Positions 1-6,115 of a stretch of DNA of 7,164 nucleotides are shown here, one piece after another. The notes under the pieces were generated by a model. It had not been told where the DNA came from. It saw nothing but the letters and a program-made list of their open reading frames with translations, and ran no database searches. A program made the position numbers and the translations under genes. This DNA is from an uncultured Planctomycetaceae bacterium (GTDB taxonomy: Bacteria; Planctomycetota; Planctomycetia; Pirellulales; Pirellulaceae): NCBI GenBank assembly GCA_903927685.1, contig CAIYOB010000125.1, positions 1 through 7,164 on the forward strand, given 5' to 3'. Each line of letters opens with the position of its first letter. Within the stretch, counting starts at the first letter, position 1.

Positions 1-1616
1 ATCGCCGTGATGGGCATTTTCTTCCGCAGCCCGCCCATTTCGGTCATCTCGTTGGTGTGCACCGCGTGGATCACCGAACCCGAACATAAGAACAGCAGGC
101 TCTTGAAGAACGCGTGGGTGATCAAGTGCAGCAGGCCGGCCACCCAACCGCCGACGCCCAAAGCCAGCATCATGTAGCCGAGCTGACTGACCGTCGAGTA
201 TGCCAGCACGCGTTTGATATCGGTGGCGGTAATCGCGATCGTTGCGGCCATGAACAAGGTGATGCAGCCGACGATGGCGATGACCAGCAGCACCTCAGGC
301 GTGAAGACGGGGAAGAACCGCCCCACCAGGTACACACCGGCGGCGACCATCGTCGCCGAGTGAACCAAGGCCGACACGGGCGTCGGGCCTTCCATCGCGT
401 CAGGCAACCACACGTGGAGCGGGAACTGGGCGCTCTTGCCCACGCAGCCGCAGAAGATCCCGATACCCGCCACGACCAAGAGTCCGTAGCCATAGCGGGT
501 TCCCTTGCCATCCGGCCCGCCCGAACGCCACGTCTCGACTTGCCCCGCGAGGGCCCGGTCGATCTCGGCCGCGGTGGCTTGCGGCCCCAAGGACCGGACG
601 ATCTTCGCCGCCTCATCCCGGGCGGCCAGTCGCACCAAGCCGTCGGGAGTCCGGATCGAGTGCCCTTCCCCCGACCGGACCAGACTGAAAATACCCGGCT
701 CGAGATGCGTGGCGCCGTCGTCGCCCGTGCGCTCAAGATCGCCGAACGCAAACGTGCCCAGCCCACCCCACAGGGCCATCAGGCCGATGATCATGCCAAA
801 GTCGCCCACGCGATTGACGATGAACGCTTTATTGGCGGCCTTGCAGGCACTCTTCCGCTCGATGTAGAAGCCGATCAGGAAGTACGAGCAAATGCCGACC
901 AATTCCCAGAACACGAACACCATCGCGATGTTCCCGGCCAGCACCAGCCCCAACATGCTGAAGCAGAACAGGGACATGTACTGGAAGAACACCGAGTAGC
1001 GGCCACGGCGTTTCAGATGCGAACCGTCCCGCAACGTGACTTCGTGGTCCGTGACCTGGTGCAGTTCGTCGTGCATGTAGCCCATGGCGTAGAAGTGAAT
1101 GCACGAGGCAATCAGCGTCACCAGGCAGAACATGCAGAGGGTCAGCGAGTCGATATAGTAACCGATTTCCAATCGCAGTTTGCCGAATTCACCCAGCGTG
1201 TAATAGGCCCCCGCATAGGGCGGCTTGTCCCCGTGGGTCCCGGCGCCATCACTCGGCGCGGGCCTCGCGCCGGATTCGCTCGACGCAGGCCTCCCGACCT
1301 CGCCGGAACCGCCGACCGCAGGTCTCCCGGCTGCGTGGAGAACCTCGGTCGCCGCGTGTGCAGGATCGGGAACCCCGTGCACAGCGGCCGACGCGTCCGC
1401 ATGGTGCGCCGATCCGCCGGGGAAATGATGCCCCAGCCAGATGAACAGTGCCACAAATGACAACACGCCAGCGGCGACAATCGCCCCGGTCGCCACGTAC
1501 GCACCGTGACCGTAGGCTTTGCCGAGTCGTGATCCGAACATCAGCAGGAAGAAAAACGAAGCCAGCGGCAGGATCGTCGCCAGCCCCAACAGCCATGGCA
1601 GTGCAGATGGTTCCAT
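1..1616 (-). CDS. nuoL: NADH-quinone oxidoreductase subunit L, 3' end beyond window (538 residues seen)
   Basis: This is the large antiporter-like, proton-pumping subunit of complex I in the cytoplasmic membrane. The frame is open from the ATG at 1616 to the left edge with no stop, so the C-terminus is missing. Family hallmarks are FWELVG (E238), the block starting GKSAQFPLHVWLPDAMEGP (K394), SALVHSATM (H419) and HLITHAFFKSLLF (H497, H501). These match by alignment from memory the E. coli proton-path residues E144, K229, H254, H334 and H338. Numbering runs about 94 residues ahead of E. coli by E144 and 165 ahead by K229, so there are large insertions: a His/Ala/Gly/Pro-rich loop (about 62-135), a short charged one (about 180-200) and a hydrophilic one (about 293-375). 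The start overlaps the nuoK stop by one base (TGATG), with GAAGGG just upstream, indicating translational coupling. The identification is certain; the role of the insertions is unknown. Confidence 0.97.
   Translation of the reverse strand, partial: MEPSALPWLLGLATILPLASFFFLLMFGSRLGKAYGHGAYVATGAIVAAGVLSFVALFIWLGHHFPGGSAHHADASAAVHGVPDPAHAATEVLHAAGRPAVGGSGEVGRPASSESGARPAPSDGAGTHGDKPPYAGAYYTLGEFGKLRLEIGYYIDSLTLCMFCLVTLIASCIHFYAMGYMHDELHQVTDHEVTLRDGSHLKRRGRYSVFFQYMSLFCFSMLGLVLAGNIAMVFVFWELVGICSYFLIGFYIERKSACKAANKAFIVNRVGDFGMIIGLMALWGGLGTFAFGDLERTGDDGATHLEPGIFSLVRSGEGHSIRTPDGLVRLAARDEAAKIVRSLGPQATAAEIDRALAGQVETWRSGGPDGKGTRYGYGLLVVAGIGIFCGCVGKSAQFPLHVWLPDAMEGPTPVSALVHSATMVAAGVYLVGRFFPVFTPEVLLVIAIVGCITLFMAATIAITATDIKRVLAYSTVSQLGYMMLALGVGGWVAGLLHLITHAFFKSLLFLCSGSVIHAVHTNEMTEMGGLRKKMPITA
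1258..1350 (-). repeat. Intragenic repeats in the nuoL loop: three GRPA-type direct repeats plus an imperfect inverted repeat
   Basis: Inside the first nuoL insertion, a GCAGG(C/T)CTCCCG-like motif occurs on the plus strand at about 1285 and 1318, 33 bp apart, with a weaker copy at about 1258. In NuoL these encode GRPA (97-100), GRPA (108-111) and ARPA (117-120). Around the copy at 1318, GACCGCAGGTCTCC (1314-1327) pairs with GGAGAACCTCGGTC (1337-1350) at 11 of 14 positions across a 9-base loop. The pattern resembles a decayed REP-like palindromic element captured in frame. That origin is inference; GC-rich low-complexity coding sequence could also produce it. Confidence 0.5.
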
Positions 1617-1951
1617 CAGCCCTTCAAGTCGTCGGCTCGGTCGACGTCAATCGACGTGTGGTTATTGTAGAAATTCAACGCAATCGCCAGCGCTACCGCC
1701 GCCTCGGCGGCCGCCAGCACAATGACAAACAAGGCGATCAACTCGCCGTCCAATCCCAGGGATTGCGGCTGCAGAAAGCTGCTGCCGAACGCGACGAAGT
1801 TGACATTGGCCCCGTTCAGCACCAATTCCGCACCCATCAGAATCCCCAGCGCGTTCCGCTTGGTCGCCATGCAGACGATGCCGGCGACGAACAGAACCGC
1901 CCCCACCGCCAGATAATGGGCTACCGTGATTTCGGCGAACAAAGGCATCAT
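1616..1951 (-). CDS. nuoK: NADH-quinone oxidoreductase subunit K
   Basis: This is the small (111 aa) three-helix membrane subunit of complex I, homologous to MnhC/MrpC antiporter subunits, which forms part of the proton path between NuoJ and the antiporter-like subunits. The sequence has the family signatures LGILMGAELVLNGANVNFVAF and DGELIALFVIVLAAAEAAV. The two membrane glutamates are E42 and E83, corresponding to E36 and E72 of E. coli, and three hydrophobic segments cover the protein. The frame is open upstream to an ATG at 2062, but that would add a Trp/Cys/Arg-rich, non-homologous leader overlapping nuoJ. I therefore start at the ATG-ATG pair at 1951/1948, which gives the usual family length; the second ATG is equally possible. 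The nuoJ stop is 22 bp upstream, with only a weak GGGAA as ribosome site. The stop overlaps the nuoL ATG by one base. Confidence 0.96.
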   Translation of the reverse strand: MMPLFAEITVAHYLAVGAVLFVAGIVCMATKRNALGILMGAELVLNGANVNFVAFGSSFLQPQSLGLDGELIALFVIVLAAAEAAVALAIALNFYNNHTSIDVDRADDLKG

Positions 1952-1973
1952 CGCGTCGAGTTCCCGTTGTCTG

Positions 1974-2537
1974 TCAATCCACCGGTTCCTGGCCTGCCGG
2001 ACGCTTGGTGCGAGCCAGATATGCGGCCCCGACCAGCACCACCAGCAGATGCATGGACACAATCACAAACGGCAGCAGATACCCGCTGCGCCCATCCAAT
2101 CGCACCCCGGACAAGGCCAGTCCGATCTCGGCGGTGGTGCGATGATCAACGGCAGTCACCTGGTGCGTTGGTGGTTGCCGCCAGGCAGCGATGGGCAAGG
2201 TCTGCAGTAGCAGCAATAACAACGCCCCACCGATGAACAAGGCCAAAATCCACTCGCCGCCACTGGTCTTCATGCGGATGAAGTTACTGCGGGCCGTGAG
2301 CATAACGCCGAACACCAGCAAAACCAGCGTGCCGCCGACGTACAGCATCAACTGCATCGCGCCCAGGAACTCTGCCCCGGCGAGGAAAAACAGGCCCGCG
2401 ACAGAACCCAGCGAAAGAATCAGATAGAACGCCATGCGGACGATGTTCGGCGACAACAAAACGGCCAGCGCAAAGCCACACGAGAGCAGCGCGAACAGCC
2501 AGAAGAAGGTCGCTTGCCAGTCGATTGCGGCCAACAT
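1974..2537 (-). CDS. nuoJ: NADH-quinone oxidoreductase subunit J
   Basis: This membrane subunit of complex I has 187 aa, with five expected helices. The most conserved stretch is GAEFLGAMQLMLYVGG (54-69), containing E56 and the functionally important Tyr (Y66), in the helix that carries the pi-bulge in solved structures. Helices are visible at about 10-28, 34-53, 57-81, 96-116 and 153-175. The start is the ATG at 2537, 4 bp after the nuoH stop, with GAGGG (2546-2550) eight bases upstream inside the last nuoH codons. An upstream ATG at 2642 would add an Arg-rich leader overlapping nuoH and is rejected. A hydrophilic loop at about 117-150 is fairly long. In the last helix the sequence is LPFVIVS, where many NuoJ proteins have a Glu after the Phe (from memory). 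In many bacteria nuoI lies between nuoH and nuoJ; here it does not. Confidence 0.95.
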   Translation of the reverse strand: MLAAIDWQATFFWLFALLSCGFALAVLLSPNIVRMAFYLILSLGSVAGLFFLAGAEFLGAMQLMLYVGGTLVLLVFGVMLTARSNFIRMKTSGGEWILALFIGGALLLLLLQTLPIAAWRQPPTHQVTAVDHRTTAEIGLALSGVRLDGRSGYLLPFVIVSMHLLVVLVGAAYLARTKRPAGQEPVD

Positions 2538-2541
2538 GATC

Positions 2542-3783
2542 TCAACCCTCAACCTTCTCCGGCAGGGGCTGGACGACTGCCGCCGACGTGCCGGCCGGCG
2601 CCGCGTGCTCCACCGCTTCCGCCTGATAGCCCCAGTTCTCACGGACGCCGGCCGCTCCGCTGGCGGTGACGGGAGCCAAGTCGTTCAGGCCGGGCACGCC
2701 CAACAACTGCCACACGAGCACTCCCACAAAACAGAAGGCCCCCAGCGGCACACAATACTTCAGGCAGGTCGTCATCACCTGGTCGATCCGCAGACGGGGC
2801 AGTGTCCACCGTACCCAGATCATCACGGTGACCCCCACCACGCCCTTGAAAATCAGATTCACGCAGCCAGCCAGATTGGCTATGTAACCGGTCAAGCGGA
2901 ACGCCGTCTCACCGTCGGCGTAAGACCAGCCGAGCAGATCAAAAAGCGGAATCGGGCCATGCCACCCGCCCAAGAACAAGATGGCGGCCAAACCGCTGAC
3001 CAGAAACATCGATCCGTACTCGGCCATGAAGAAGAAACTCCACCGCAGTCCGGAATATTCCGTGTGGAACCCGGCCACGAGTTCGCTTTCCGCCTCGGCC
3101 AAATCAAACGGGGCTCGGTTCACGCTGGCGACACTGCAAGTGAAATAAACCCAAAAAGCAATAAAGGTGAACGGGTCGTGAAACACCAGCCAGTTTGTGA
3201 ACCAGCCGCCCTGCATATTTCCAATCGTCACCAGATCCAGCGACCCGCACAACAGCACCGGCAAAATCACGCACAGCTTGAGCGGCACCTCGTAGCTGAC
3301 CACCTGGGCCGCTTCCCGCATCGCACCGAACAGCGACCACTTCGAGCCCGAGGAATAGCCGGCCAAGATGACCCCAAACACCTCCAGCGACAGAATCGCC
3401 AGAATGAAGAAAATCCCCGTGTGCACGTGCTGGCAGACCCAGCCGTTGGCGAAAGGCAAGGCCAGGAAGGCGGCATAACTGGCCGCGAAACTGACGTACG
3501 GAGCCAGCCGAAACAGCATCACATCGGCCTCGCCGGGGGCCACGTCTTCCTTGTTCAGCAGCTTGATGCCATCGGCCAGCGACTGCAGCCAGCCAAACCT
3601 GCCACCCGTACGCGTCGGCCCCAGTCGATCCTGAATTCGTCCGGAGACCTTTCGTTCCGCCCAGATGAAAAACAGCGCCCCGGCGCCGACCAGGCTGACA
3701 ATCAGCGCACAGTGGATCAACCCGGCCAGCAGATAAGCCAGCCAAGTGGGTAGATGCAAGCTGACAGCGAAAAATTCAGCCAC
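2542..3783 (-). CDS. nuoH: NADH-quinone oxidoreductase subunit H
   Basis: This complex I subunit forms the quinone-binding chamber where the membrane arm meets the peripheral arm. It has 413 aa from the chosen GTG at 3783. Family signatures are AERKVSGRIQDRLGPTRTG (about 42-60), DGIKLLNKED (71-80), YSSGSKWSLFGAMREAAQ (about 143-160), NRAPFDLAEAESELVAGFHTEY (about 222-243, the acidic quinone-site loop) and WVRWTLPRLRIDQ (about 323-335). The GTG is preferred because AGGAG (3794-3798) sits 10 bases upstream and the first helix follows soon after. Upstream ATGs at 3843 and 3822 lack such a site and add an Arg-rich leader. The protein is longer than the roughly 325 aa of E. coli NuoH, with a non-conserved Ala/Pro-rich tail of about 50 residues after the last helix. 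It heads the close-packed nuoHJKL run. Confidence 0.97.
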   Translation of the reverse strand: MAEFFAVSLHLPTWLAYLLAGLIHCALIVSLVGAGALFFIWAERKVSGRIQDRLGPTRTGGRFGWLQSLADGIKLLNKEDVAPGEADVMLFRLAPYVSFAASYAAFLALPFANGWVCQHVHTGIFFILAILSLEVFGVILAGYSSGSKWSLFGAMREAAQVVSYEVPLKLCVILPVLLCGSLDLVTIGNMQGGWFTNWLVFHDPFTFIAFWVYFTCSVASVNRAPFDLAEAESELVAGFHTEYSGLRWSFFFMAEYGSMFLVSGLAAILFLGGWHGPIPLFDLLGWSYADGETAFRLTGYIANLAGCVNLIFKGVVGVTVMIWVRWTLPRLRIDQVMTTCLKYCVPLGAFCFVGVLVWQLLGVPGLNDLAPVTASGAAGVRENWGYQAEAVEHAAPAGTSAAVVQPLPEKVEG

Positions 3784-3906
3784 GGAAAGCGGACTCCTGC
3801 CACTTCTTACGGCGAATGGCATCAGCCGACGCGCCGGTGCCAAAAGGCGAAATTCTGTACCACGCGGACGATAACAGCAAGCCCCCGACAGGGGATTTTG
3901 CGAGGG
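3784..3906 (-). promoter_or_regulatory. msrA-nuoH intergenic region; possible weak promoter for nuoHJKL
   Basis: This 123-bp gap is the widest on the minus strand inside the gene run. It holds a 4-bp hairpin (CCCC/GGGG with a 4-base loop, about 3883-3894) right after msrA, too weak to call a terminator. It also holds a marginal sigma70-like pair on the minus strand: TTGCTG (3875-3880), 17 bases, CAGAAT (3852-3857), matching the consensus at 3/6 and 4/6. The gap would suit a separate promoter for the nuo genes, but the sequence evidence is slight. Confidence 0.22.
3794..3798 (-). promoter_or_regulatory. Ribosome binding site that sets the GTG start of nuoH
   Basis: The minus strand reads AGGAG, then ten bases, then GTG (3783). 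The upstream in-frame ATG codons at 3843 and 3822 have no comparable purine-rich site at the right distance. This supports the shorter protein. Confidence 0.7.
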
Positions 3907-4662
3907 CTAAGGCGTCTTTTTCAACTTGTCCCCAAAGACTTTTTCGAACTTGTCGAGCTTGGGCCGGATCACGATCCGGCAATAGCCTTGCTGCGGGTTG
4001 GATCGGTAGTAGTTCTGATGATAGTCCTCGGCCGGGAAGAACTTCAGCAAGGGACTGATCTCGGTCACGATCGGGTCGGACCAGGCTCCGGACGCGTCGA
4101 GTTCTTTCTTTCGCTTCTCCGCAAGTGCTCGCTGTTGCTCATCGTGATAGAAGATGACCGAGCGATATTGCGTGCCCTCGTCCGCCCCTTGCCGATTCAG
4201 CGTGGTCGGGTCATGCGTTTTCCAGAAGACTTCCAGCAACTCGTCAAAGCTGATCTTGGCCGGATCGAAATGGATCTGACAGACCTCGGCATGTCCGGTC
4301 GTCCCCGTGCAGACCTGCTTGTAAGTCGGGTTTTCGATCGTCCCGCCGGCATAGCCGGATTGGACGGAAATCACGCCTTCCAGCTGCTGAAACACGGCTT
4401 CGACACACCAGAAGCAGCCTTCGCCGAAGGTGGCCAACTGGGTTTCCACGCGGGAGCCTCCAGCCTCCGCGGCAGGTTTTGACTTGCCCGAATCGTCCAT
4501 TCTGTCCGCTTTCTCCTTCGCCGGATTGACGGGCGCATCGCCTGGCACCGATTTCGCCTGCTGTTCGACCGCCGGACTGCCGCAAGACAGCACCCCGACA
4601 AGGCTCACTGCGAAAATGCCTGCAAGGCACCACGGCCAAGGACGAACGCTCGTTGTCTGCAT
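3907..4662 (-). CDS. msrA: Peptide-methionine (S)-S-oxide reductase MsrA, predicted lipoprotein
   Basis: This enzyme reduces the S-epimer of methionine sulfoxide in proteins back to methionine. It has 251 aa. Residues 1-26 look like a lipoprotein signal peptide, with a hydrophobic core at about 11-25 and VLSC at 24-27, so C27 is the probable lipid anchor; the Leu at -2 is slightly off the usual lipobox. A polar, Lys/Glu/Ala-rich linker (about 28-72) leads to the catalytic domain. That domain has GCFWC (catalytic C83, with C86), SGYAGG (102-107), GHAEVCQIHFDP (E126 of the active site), FFPAEDYHQNYY and a late Cys (C228) that may resolve the disulfide. The domain is of normal length, with no MsrB fused. 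The start has GAGG five bases upstream. A location outside the cytoplasmic membrane is inferred. It follows mtdB after 60 bp and precedes nuoH; a functional link to either is not shown. Confidence 0.95.
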   Translation of the reverse strand: MQTTSVRPWPWCLAGIFAVSLVGVLSCGSPAVEQQAKSVPGDAPVNPAKEKADRMDDSGKSKPAAEAGGSRVETQLATFGEGCFWCVEAVFQQLEGVISVQSGYAGGTIENPTYKQVCTGTTGHAEVCQIHFDPAKISFDELLEVFWKTHDPTTLNRQGADEGTQYRSVIFYHDEQQRALAEKRKKELDASGAWSDPIVTEISPLLKFFPAEDYHQNYYRSNPQQGYCRIVIRPKLDKFEKVFGDKLKKTP

Positions 4663-4670
4663 CCCCGCCT

Positions 4671-4718
4671 CTTCAACCTTTCGACGTTGCGACTGTTCGA
4701 CTCAGCAACTTAGCGACT
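4671..4718 (-). repeat. Degenerate tandem octamer repeat, six units, between mtdB and msrA
   Basis: Read on the minus strand, 48 bases split exactly into six 8-base units: AGTCGCTA, AGTTGCTG, AGTCGAAC, AGTCGCAA, CGTCGAAA and GGTTGAAG. The consensus is close to AGTCGCAA; position 2 is G and position 5 is G in all six. The tract begins 4 bases after the mtdB stop and runs into the msrA ribosome site. It codes for nothing and forms no strong hairpin. The function is unknown. Confidence 0.75.
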
Positions 4719-4722
4719 CTCC

Positions 4723-5589
4723 CTACCCCAGCAGTTCGCGTCCGATTGCGTACACTTCCTCGGCATCGAACACCTGGGAATTGCTCTGGAACAACCGCGC
4801 AATTGCCGCGCTGTGAATCTTCATCTTGGTCCCGCCGACGCCGATCGCGCCGTAGCAGGTGACCTCACCGCGCACGACGGCCTTGTCGGTCGCCTCGACG
4901 CCCGCGATTCCCAGCGGGGGGACGGCGTTCAAATCGATCGCGACGCGCAGGGTCGAGCACGCCTGCCACGCGTCCGCCGGCAGCAGTGTGGCGCCCGCCG
5001 CGCCGGCCGAGATCACCAGCGAGGCCCCGTCCAGCACGGCCGACAGTGACTCCGGGGCCGTTGCCACCGGTTCGAGAACCGCGCCGCCGATCCGCTCGCG
5101 GACCTGATCGCACACCCGCTCGGCTCGAGGCAGCGTGCGCGAGCCCACGCGGACGCGAGCACCCTCACGAGCCAGTAGGCGGACCACCCGCTGGCCCACG
5201 GGGCCTGTCGCCGCCAGCACGACTGCGGTTGTATCACGCAACGGAACACGTCGGCCGGCGGCCAAGACGGCCGCCGCCGCGGTCGTGTTTGCGCCGCTGG
5301 CGTCCATCATCACCGACACTCGCATCGGCCCAAAAAAACTCTTGAGCACGCGTTTCAGCAGTTCCTCGGCGGCTGCGACATCCGAGCCGCCGACAAAAAT
5401 CGCCGTGGACTTCAGGTCCTGGGGACCGCGCGTGAAGATCGCCCCGTGCACCAGGCCCTGCACCTGCTCTGGCGAGACTCGCCCGTACTGCAGCAGGTGC
5501 TCGACCCCCGCATCGACCGCGACGACGGCGTCGAACACGCTCGCCTGCGGGTCGGGATCGATTTGAATCAGGATCCGAGGTTTGCTCAC
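4723..5589 (-). CDS. mtdB: NAD(P)-dependent methylene-tetrahydromethanopterin dehydrogenase (MtdB/MtdC family)
   Basis: This cytoplasmic enzyme oxidises methylene-H4MPT to methenyl-H4MPT with NAD+ or NADP+, the step after Fae in formaldehyde oxidation. It has 288 aa from the GTG at 5589, close to the length of Methylobacterium MtdB. Family features are a start like KPRILIQIDPDPQASVFD, the segments IFTRGPQDLKSTAIFVGG (about 51-68) and DASGANTTAAA (96-106), a Rossmann-type nucleotide loop ATGPVG (127-132), NAVPPLGIAGVEATDK and the C-terminal VFDAEEVYAIGREL. The GTG start is chosen because AAAGGA (5598-5603) lies eight bases upstream and homology begins there. The in-frame ATG at 5685 would overlap fae and add an unrelated Arg/Ser-rich leader. 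Planctomycetes have been reported to carry the MtdC variant, so mtdC may be the better name; the sequence by eye does not decide. It follows fae after 28 bp. Confidence 0.94.
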   Translation of the reverse strand: MSKPRILIQIDPDPQASVFDAVVAVDAGVEHLLQYGRVSPEQVQGLVHGAIFTRGPQDLKSTAIFVGGSDVAAAEELLKRVLKSFFGPMRVSVMMDASGANTTAAAAVLAAGRRVPLRDTTAVVLAATGPVGQRVVRLLAREGARVRVGSRTLPRAERVCDQVRERIGGAVLEPVATAPESLSAVLDGASLVISAGAAGATLLPADAWQACSTLRVAIDLNAVPPLGIAGVEATDKAVVRGEVTCYGAIGVGGTKMKIHSAAIARLFQSNSQVFDAEEVYAIGRELLG

Positions 5590-5597
5590 AATTGCGG

Positions 5598-5603
5598 TCC
5601 TTT
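5598..5603 (-). promoter_or_regulatory. Ribosome binding site that sets the GTG start of mtdB
   Basis: The minus strand carries AAAGGA, then eight bases, then GTG (5589). It lies in the 28-bp fae-mtdB gap and fits the start of the conserved protein. Confidence 0.7.
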
Positions 5604-5617
5604 CGCAGGCGACGTTC

Positions 5618-6115
5618 CTAGAACCCTTGGAACGGGTGCTTGGCGCTGTCCTTGCCAGCCAGCATCTGGTCAACGCTCGGAGCACCCTTCATCGCGTTTG
5701 TGATCGCGTCCTTGGTGGCCTGGTAGTTGTAGTCGTAAATCTTCTTGTCATCTTCGGCCGCCGGGTGAATGAACACGCCGCACACGATGACCAGATCTTC
5801 GGCCGAACTCTTCGGGATCACGCCAGCGGCAACCGAGTCCGCGACGGCCTTGGCCACGGCCGCTTGCGCCGGCCCGAACATCTGCACCGCCTGCTTCATG
5901 CCCTTGATCGTCACCTTGGTGATCATCACCGTCGAAGGCTTGACAGCCAAGTTCGGCGTCAGAACCGCCAGCAGATTGGTGTGTCCCTCGCTCTGACGGG
6001 CCAAGGCATTGGCAAACGCGACGCCGACCGGACCGTCCTTGCTGCCGATCAGCAAGTCAATGTGGGCGATTTCGTTACCATCACCAGCCAGCGCTTCACC
6101 GATGTACATGGACAT
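5618..6115 (-). CDS. fae: Formaldehyde-activating enzyme (Fae)
   Basis: Fae condenses formaldehyde with tetrahydromethanopterin to methylene-H4MPT in the cytoplasm, the entry step of the H4MPT-linked oxidation pathway. It has 165 aa, the normal single-domain length, so it is not a Fae-Hps fusion. The sequence matches the family along its whole length: YIGEALAGDGNEIAHIDLLIG (4-24), with the conserved catalytic His (H18; His17 in the numbering of the published Methylobacterium structure), LLAVLTPNLAVKPSTVM (48-64), KQAVQMFGPAQAAVA (74-88), CGVFIHPAAEDD (112-123) and YNYQATKDAI. The ATG at 6115 has GGGAG (6125-6129) nine bases upstream; a second ATG two codons in is less likely. It is the first minus-strand gene after a divergent intergenic region and is followed closely by mtdB, so the two probably form one C1 transcription unit. 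Confidence 0.97.
   Translation of the reverse strand: MSMYIGEALAGDGNEIAHIDLLIGSKDGPVGVAFANALARQSEGHTNLLAVLTPNLAVKPSTVMITKVTIKGMKQAVQMFGPAQAAVAKAVADSVAAGVIPKSSAEDLVIVCGVFIHPAAEDDKKIYDYNYQATKDAITNAMKGAPSVDQMLAGKDSAKHPFQGF

Noticed and set aside
1234..1432. Frameshift or pseudogene in nuoL around the low-complexity loop
   Set aside because: The reading frame is continuous through the loop, and conserved NuoL motifs occur in the same frame on both sides.
114..1460. A 448-codon open frame on the plus strand
   Set aside because: It lies antisense to nuoL, is rich in Arg, His, Gln and Asp in the way GC-rich shadow frames are, and shows no recognisable domain. The nuoL frame has all its family motifs.
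1448..2236. A 262-codon open frame on the plus strand
   Set aside because: It is antisense across nuoL, nuoK and nuoJ and has no plausible domain or ribosome site.
2434..3753. A 439-codon open frame on the plus strand
   Set aside because: It is antisense to nuoH and the start of nuoJ, with the same shadow composition and no conserved motif.
3882..3894. Hairpin after msrA as a transcription terminator
   Set aside because: The stem is only 4 bp and no T-run follows it on the minus strand.
3754..4482. A 242-codon open frame on the plus strand
   Set aside because: It is antisense to most of msrA, and its apparent protein-like stretches mirror the msrA codons.
4671..4718. Octamer tract as a CRISPR array or direct-repeat origin
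   Set aside because: There are no spacers, the units are far too short and diverged, and no cas or rep gene is present.
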